Source of the DNA: Toxoplasma gondii ME49
Lineage: Eukaryota; Apicomplexa; Conoidasida; Eucoccidiorida; Sarcocystidae
Assembly (NCBI RefSeq): GCF_000006565.2
Contig: NC_031477.1
Coordinates: 574,669 to 638,668, forward strand
Reading direction: 5' to 3'
Length of the DNA stretch: 64,000 bases
Part shown: one piece after another, positions 58,648 to 64,000 of the stretch
How positions within the stretch are numbered: position 1 is the first letter of the stretch
How the letters are laid out: each line of letters starts with the position of its first letter
The notes under the pieces: generated by a model
What the model was told of the DNA's origin: nothing
What the model saw: only the letters and a program-made list of their open reading frames with translations
The model's database searches: none
Made by a program: the position numbers and the translations under genes

Positions 58648-59677
58648 ATGCGGCCAGCGATGTTTCAGGATTGCCTCAATCTTGCTTGCAACAAAAGGCA
58701 TTCGGACGGCGAAGCGTTGATCTTGCCTCTCTTTGCACCAGAAAAACCTCGATATTCAACAAACGGAATAGACGTTGGCAGTGTGTTTGGATTACTTCAG
58801 TGAGTCACATCGGCGTCAACTGACTGCGGCTAGCCACTACTGGGCTTTCTGTCCTTTGCTTGTTTCTGAGCACTGTACATCGTCGATCCAGGCAATCTCG
58901 AGAGATCAGCCGTGTGTGTTCCTCGCACTTATACTGCCAGCCGGTCACCAAATTTCCTCTGCCATCAAAAGGCAACAGATAGTGTATATATTATGAATCT
59001 TATGAATGCCGCCACAGGTTAGTCCGACGATCTCAATCGCGGGGTCCCCCACATTGGGACGAAAAGGCAGAGATGGCATCCTCGGTTACAAATGCACCCA
59101 GCACACCTACCTTCTTATTCCATCCATGTGACCCGCTTCCGTCGAGTAGTTCACTTACAATCGTGACCAAAGGTACGACGCAAATAGACCACGAACAGTC
59201 TGAAAAGCAATGCTGTAAACAAAGCAAAACACTGTGATGTCCCTTTGGCAGGGCAAGAGGCAGGTGTCGGCTATCCTAATCTGTGCTGACGCTACTGCTG
59301 CCTACGAGCGGCTCTTGTTTGTTGCCAAAATCTAATCAATTTGGATAGGCATGATTTGTGCCGTTTCCATTGGCCTTTTCGATACGATATACCTCCAATT
59401 ACAAACTAACACTGCAGAGCAGAAAGCTATGTCTCACAGATGATTGTAGCGTTTTTCTGTTCGAGGCTTCCACTAGTGCCTTGCAGAAACCTTTAGACTG
59501 CTAGAACAGATTCTCCAAGGGGAGCCTTTTCGTCCACTCAACATTTCCATTTACTTCGATGTGCCGAATGCAAACTCAGCTAATCTGCACCACGAAATAA
59601 ACGCCCAAACAGTAATCATGCAGACACCGTTGGTCGACGTGACTCAAACGAATGATGAGCAGCCGTCTCAAAATTGA
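58648..59677 (+). CDS. unknown three-exon gene
   Basis: I do not recognise this protein. Three exons, 58648-58799, 59018-59172 and 59487-59677, join in phase across two GT-AG introns to give 165 residues. All three have coding-like composition although none is long. The N-terminus is MRPAMFQDCLNLAC; the middle is Pro/Ser-rich (HPCDPLPSSSSLTIV); the end holds a predicted helix (FRLLEQILQGEPFRPL) and a strand-like NISIYFDV followed by an Asn/Gln/Thr-rich tail. No signal peptide or membrane span is visible. Upstream exons may be missing because the frame is open above the first ATG. An alternative donor near 59608 could connect the third exon to exon-like sequence at 60.43 kb. Confidence 0.42.
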
Positions 59678-62192
59678 ATTGACAAGACAGTACGTCCTTG
59701 AGAAATAAAGCAAGTCCTGACGAGTTTATTCCTGATGGCTGCTTGCCAATGCAAAAGACCCATGGCTACGGCCACTCAGGTAGCGAAGACTATCGAAACA
59801 AAATGCATAATCCGTTTTTCAGACTCATTCCAAAATGGATGCTTCCGGAATCATGCGAATATGCTTTGTTTCATGACGCAGTGTTATCAGTTTCTTATGG
59901 TAAGAACCGTCTTACACATAATCGCGCGAAAACTCAGAAACAGTGCAGCCAGGCAAACGACAACATGAGTGGCGTCATTAAAAGCAGGAGAGCAAATCTG
60001 GCTGAGCTGCTGTACACATACCTTTGACAAATGCAGATAATGATGACCTACGAAGAGGCAGACTTCAAATGGTGGAGGCAAAAGGGAGAATGGCACCAAC
60101 CAGACACCAGCAAAACAAAACTGTACGTCTTTTCTAGAACAGAAAATTTGACTTCTATCGTAGATCCCGGTGGAAGCTCGAACGCACGATGACAACTGAA
60201 GCGTGAACCAGAATACAGAGGCACCGGTGATGACGCAGACACACTCCGGCAAATAAAATAAAGGTAAATTCGGAGAAGCCTACGCACTTTGCCGAATTCA
60301 CTGACTACCATTACGTTGTCTGCTTGAGGGTGTAGACGGTCTCTGGTCGTTAGCACGGTCGACATGAGGAATAAACCGAAAAATTCTTGCATGACAGAGA
60401 ACGGTGCGAGTTCCGGGGGTGATAGAGCTGTTTTTCTTTCAACCGAACTGTACCGCGACAGCACATGCGGGACCCACGGGAGTTCCCCTCGAATATATCC
60501 AGCTGACCTTAGCAGTTAACTTGTCGAACGCCAAGGAACAACCTAGTTTGTTACCGTATGCACACGTCTTCTGTGAACTTGAAAGGTAGGCACTGATACT
60601 GATGACGCCGCAACCTAAGCAACGTGGCATTTGTCGAAGCTCCTAGACCCTGTGAAACTCAAGCTGTGATAGCATCGGCTTCTTAGTGAAATAGCAAATT
60701 CGCAAACCTAAAAATTCGTTGGTGATCCCTCTGTAGATGCTTCGTTCGCATCGGTAAGCAACTTGAGAAGACTGCCAGAGCGCTGCACACATTGGAGCCA
60801 TCTGCGCATCTACCCCCATCAATCAGGACAACGTAAAGAACTCGTTCCATCTGGAAGTGGATTTCTTGTTTGGCAGACAGTCATATTTATGCGATAATTG
60901 AAGGTTTATGGTTTAACACCCCCCTTGTCCCCCTCCACCACCCCTCCCCCGCAGCCCGCCCAATGTTGCCACATGCAAATTTTCCTGTCCGTGTACCCTC
61001 GGACAGCGTCGACGACTTCTTGGGACGACGAGGGACCTGTTCGGTGCATCGATTGTTGTGTTGGCACTCGGGACAGTTCAGCTAGCGACAAGACTCTGGA
61101 CAAGTGGTAAATTTAGATAGACTAGCGGCATGTGATGCGGGGAAAATTCTTCGCTGAATTCTGCGAAGAACAAAGAATCAGACGCGTTTTACCTTTAATT
61201 GGCATGCAGGCTTGTGCATGTTTCTGGTGCCTGCTGTGAGAGATTACAACGATCTGCTTGTTGCGCTGAGGCACGCCCTTCGCACACGCTAGGCTACAAA
61301 ATACGGCGTCTCTGCGTGAGAAAATGTCCACAGGTATTTTTTTGACTGCGAACACTCGAATCTAACGACAGGCGTTTTTTGCGCGGTTCGGCTTGCAAAT
61401 CTATGGTGTATGACAACGGCAGGCAGGTTAGGCACATGATACGCTAGCGACGTCCTCGTTTATCCTTGCCGCACTGCCACCGCTCAGAACATGACAAAAT
61501 CGGCTTTGTCACTGTTCATAGAGACTTGAAGTGGCTGCGTGTCACTTTTGTCTTAAATAACAAATTCACAGCGGGTGTGGCTATGTAGACTGGTACGGTT
61601 TTTGATTTGTGGGCAAGTATTGAAGGCAAGCCCCCCCAGAAGTTCTTCCCCGTGGCCCAGGAGAGTCCCCAAGTCTCGCGGGAAGGGGAAGAGTTTATTA
61701 GATCCGTGAACACTAGTTGATTCCTCGTTAGTTCTGTCAAGTCCGGTTGCCCGAGCTGCTCCCGGACATGCCGCAGGTTGGGTGTTACCATCCTCATCTT
61801 CCGCTCGGGCGGCTTTCGGACAGGGGCGGAAACACGGCATTATGGTTTGTTCTGCAGTGGCGGCTGCCCAGCAGCTGCAAGGGAGAAGACGGTTGGAAGA
61901 TTGCTCCTTAAGACCTCACGACTGTCTGAGTTGTTGCGGATTCTTACCCTCCGGCGGTCCACGGGTGCCAACGGCGGCACAGCCCTGTTTTCAAGCAGCA
62001 GTTGACTTGCATACGCACAATGATTTCCAATTTTCGCATCCTTCTTTTGAAGAAAAGATAAGGGCGTCCCCAAAGCAGTTGAGCTGTGCTGCAAATGCAT
62101 TCCTTCGCTTACCTGTGGACAGCATGCAGCTCTACTCTGCACACCACCCTTCGTCTTCGGTATTTTATTGTCGGCGACCACCGGAACCTCGA
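59678..62192. other. mostly unassigned region with exon-like fragments
   Basis: No complete gene. Plus-strand exon-like frames occur at about 60436-60586 (ends at a GAAAG/GTAGGC donor) and 60957-61085 (preceded by a long C-rich tract and CAG). The frame leading into the secreted-protein gene is open back to about 61782. Minus-strand frames at 59887-60464 show no domain. Confidence 0.4.
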
Positions 62193-63929
62193 ATGAGATG
62201 TGCTGTGAACAGCGTTAGGCGCCATAGGAATCAAAGTCAGGTCTGCACAAGAGCAGCGGCTCATGGAAGTGAACGACATGGAGTCGCTACAAACCAATGG
62301 GGACATTTTGGCAAAAGGTTGCCTTTGGCGACCAAATTCAAGAGGCCGCTGTTACTCTTCGTTCTCTTCACCATGGTAGCCATGGAGGCTGCTGTAGCCG
62401 TACTACCTCGGCGGACTGCTAAGCACTCTCAGGCTGGACAACTTGAACTGGTCATGGATGTTAGCGCTTCTTTGCATTCGCGTGGGTCTCAGCGACGAAG
62501 GTTTACTTTCAGCGACAACGAACTCATGCATTTGCACGACTCACCCTCTTCTCTTCAAGTTGCTGAGTCGAAAAGTAGGTCCTACTACCAGTGTCGATTC
62601 ACCGTATACTACAGCATGCGAGTGAAGCTCCCAACACATCCCACTTTTCACTTCTTTCGTTACCCGAGCCATCTATCTCAGCCGGTGCTGTGGCTTTATT
62701 TGCTACATGACCTAGAGAAAGCATCCGTTTGACTATATAACGGGCGTTCCGGCGCTGTGCCGCATAACGGCAGTACTTTCCTAACTGGGTGCCAGGGGCT
62801 TTTCTGCGGTCCCGACACGTGTATTTTTCTGGTAGTCCGGTATTGGTGGTTTCTGTGGCACCTTTGTTCCTCCTTTTGATCCTGAAACTACAGGGACGTT
62901 TACCAAGTTTGTGCCACTGTCTTGTTTCTATCCGCCAGGTTTTGAAGGTTTTGAAGGCACTGCTGTGGCGCTGACGTGCGGCTCCTTGTTTATTAGCATC
63001 AAGTCAGCGACCTGGAAAAGTAGCACTGGCGCGTGTCCGGCTGTACGTGACTGCCATGAACAGATGCGAAGGCTCTGTAAGTGTGACATTTCCTCACAAG
63101 GTTCGAGGAGTTCAATTAACCCATCTGGCGTGACGTGAGTCAAGGAAACAGATCTAACTAGACAAGGGAATTGCCAAGCATCACTAGATGTGTAGAAACG
63201 ACAGAGAGTACGGTTGTAACTCAGTTAGCACAAATATCAAACCTCTGTAACAGATGAGCTGTTGCACGAGAGATCCGAGTGTGCGCGCTTGATAATTCTT
63301 GGTATGGGTGGCGTTGGCATCTATCTGTTCTCGTGACTGCCGGCGGTCTAGCAGCACGTTGCCGAGAATACCGGCAGTTGCATGAGTTGTTGGACTGGAG
63401 TAACTTCTACATGCATCTTGCATGTTTCCCCGAATGCGCACGTTTCAACGGTGAGGCATGAACGGATTCGATAGCGCAGAACGTCTTGATGTAGTTCTCA
63501 GATTCACTGACTTTCGGGGTGTTGCATTCTTAGATAGTAACGTGTTTGTGTGTCCTGACTCTAAATCGTGCAAGGCACAGTGTGATGGTCAGTTTGTACT
63601 GCCTTTTGCTCTAGGTGACGGTTTCTTCTCTTGTCGGGTCGTGCCGGTTGCAAGCGATCCAGCGAGTGCAGAAGCGAGCGGCTTGTCTGCCGCCAAGGTA
63701 TGAAACGTCACTACCCTTTATGCAGTTCCGGTTTTACGCTCTAAGCGGTCCTCGAGTCAGCCAGGTGAAATCCATGCTTGTTCGTTCTTTATCAGGCTAC
63801 GAGGGAAGGTGTCACTGGTGTCTGGACATGGGGCAGTTGCGAGAAGAGGGAATCATAAGACTGAATACTCTAGAGCAAATCCAGGTTACCAGTTATCGAC
63901 CTGTACACACACCTGGGGAAACATCGTGA
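62193..63929 (+). CDS. putative secreted cysteine-rich protein
   Basis: Five exons are proposed: 62193-62574, 62796-62831, 62939-63134, 63502-63614 and 63796-63929, giving 286 residues; the last may splice on beyond the window. An internal signal-anchor (PLLLFVLFTMVAMEAAVAV, about residues 52-70) is followed by a Ser/Arg-rich segment and then a cysteine-containing domain: EGTAVALTCGSLFISIKSATW, GACPAVRDC, RRLCKCDIS, VFVCPDSKSCKAQC and GRCHWC. The start of this domain (Cys, then an I-x-I-x-SATW strand, then spaced Cys) resembles galactose/rhamnose-binding SUEL lectins and related coccidian extracellular modules, but the match is only by eye. Alternative junctions exist: an earlier donor at 63077 with an extra exon near 63355-63450, and a small exon at 63726-63764. 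The start codon is uncertain because the frame is open upstream. Confidence 0.42.
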
Positions 63930-64000
63930 TAAAACCACCAACATACTTACTCCAGGCTTCTCTACGCTATGTTTTTTGATTCCTCTGTTCTTTGCTCTCG
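63930..64000. other. right edge
   Basis: Seventy-one bases after the proposed stop of the secreted-protein gene; nothing assigned. Confidence 0.4.

Noticed and set aside
59237..59332. A 31-residue frame ending LLFVAKI
   Set aside because: It lies in the intron of the unknown three-exon gene and no phase links it to the flanking exons.
1..64000. tRNA, rRNA, CRISPR arrays, transposons or plastid/mitochondrial insertions
   Set aside because: None was recognised by eye. Short tRNA genes could escape; a tRNAscan run would decide.

Overview
The window looks like nuclear DNA of a coccidian apicomplexan in the Toxoplasma/Neospora/Sarcocystis group (Sarcocystidae). Support comes from an ApiAP2 transcription factor, a multi-exon cathepsin C, frequent TGCATGC-type motifs, pyrimidine-rich flanks and genes cut into many small exons. 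The species cannot be fixed from sequence alone. All gene models below were built by hand from conserved motifs, GT/GC-AG junctions and codon phase. Every multi-exon model closes as an intact reading frame.

Layout, left to right. 1-4 kb: pyrimidine-rich and microsatellite DNA, with a possible 3' end of an upstream gene. 4.1-10.4 kb (+): SDS22, the leucine-rich-repeat regulator of protein phosphatase 1, ten exons. 15.4-20.9 kb (-): an AGC-family protein kinase with a long disordered N-terminus and an expanded C-terminal tail. 24.1-25.6 kb (-): syntaxin-18/Ufe1-type ER Qa-SNARE. 27.6-28.7 kb (+): APC11, the RING subunit of the anaphase-promoting complex. 30.4-34.3 kb (-): a Vma12/TMEM199-like V-ATPase assembly factor in five exons. 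35.9-37.3 kb (+): a protein with an RIIa/DPY-30-like dimerisation segment and a SAM-like domain. 38.4-41.2 kb (+): cathepsin C (dipeptidyl peptidase I). 43.0-48.7 kb (-): TRM1, tRNA (guanine-26-N2) dimethyltransferase, ten exons. 50.4-51.2 kb (+): cold-shock-domain protein with a Gly/Arg/Tyr-rich tail. 53.9-57.4 kb (+): ApiAP2 factor. 58.6-59.7 kb (+): a three-exon gene of unknown function. 62.2-63.9 kb (+): a putative secreted, cysteine-rich protein that may run off the window.

Genes are independent units in mixed orientation, with divergent pairs (STX18/APC11, VMA12/RIIa-SAM, TRM1/CSD) and convergent pairs (SDS22/AGC kinase, APC11/VMA12, CPC/TRM1). Most are housekeeping: mitotic control (SDS22, APC11), signalling (AGC kinase), ER trafficking (STX18), vacuolar acidification (VMA12), lysosomal proteolysis (CPC), RNA biology (TRM1, CSD) and transcription (AP2).

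Texture changes near 34-36 kb. The left half carries many (TA)n/(TG)n microsatellites, mostly in introns and flanks, and long introns. The right half has few microsatellites, and one gene there (cathepsin C) has 14 introns of which most are only about 54-61 nt. I saw no rRNA, tRNA, CRISPR array or transposase. I found no clear new multi-gene system. The best candidates for new biology are the two unassigned genes at the right end and several exon-like fragments near 53 and 60.5 kb.
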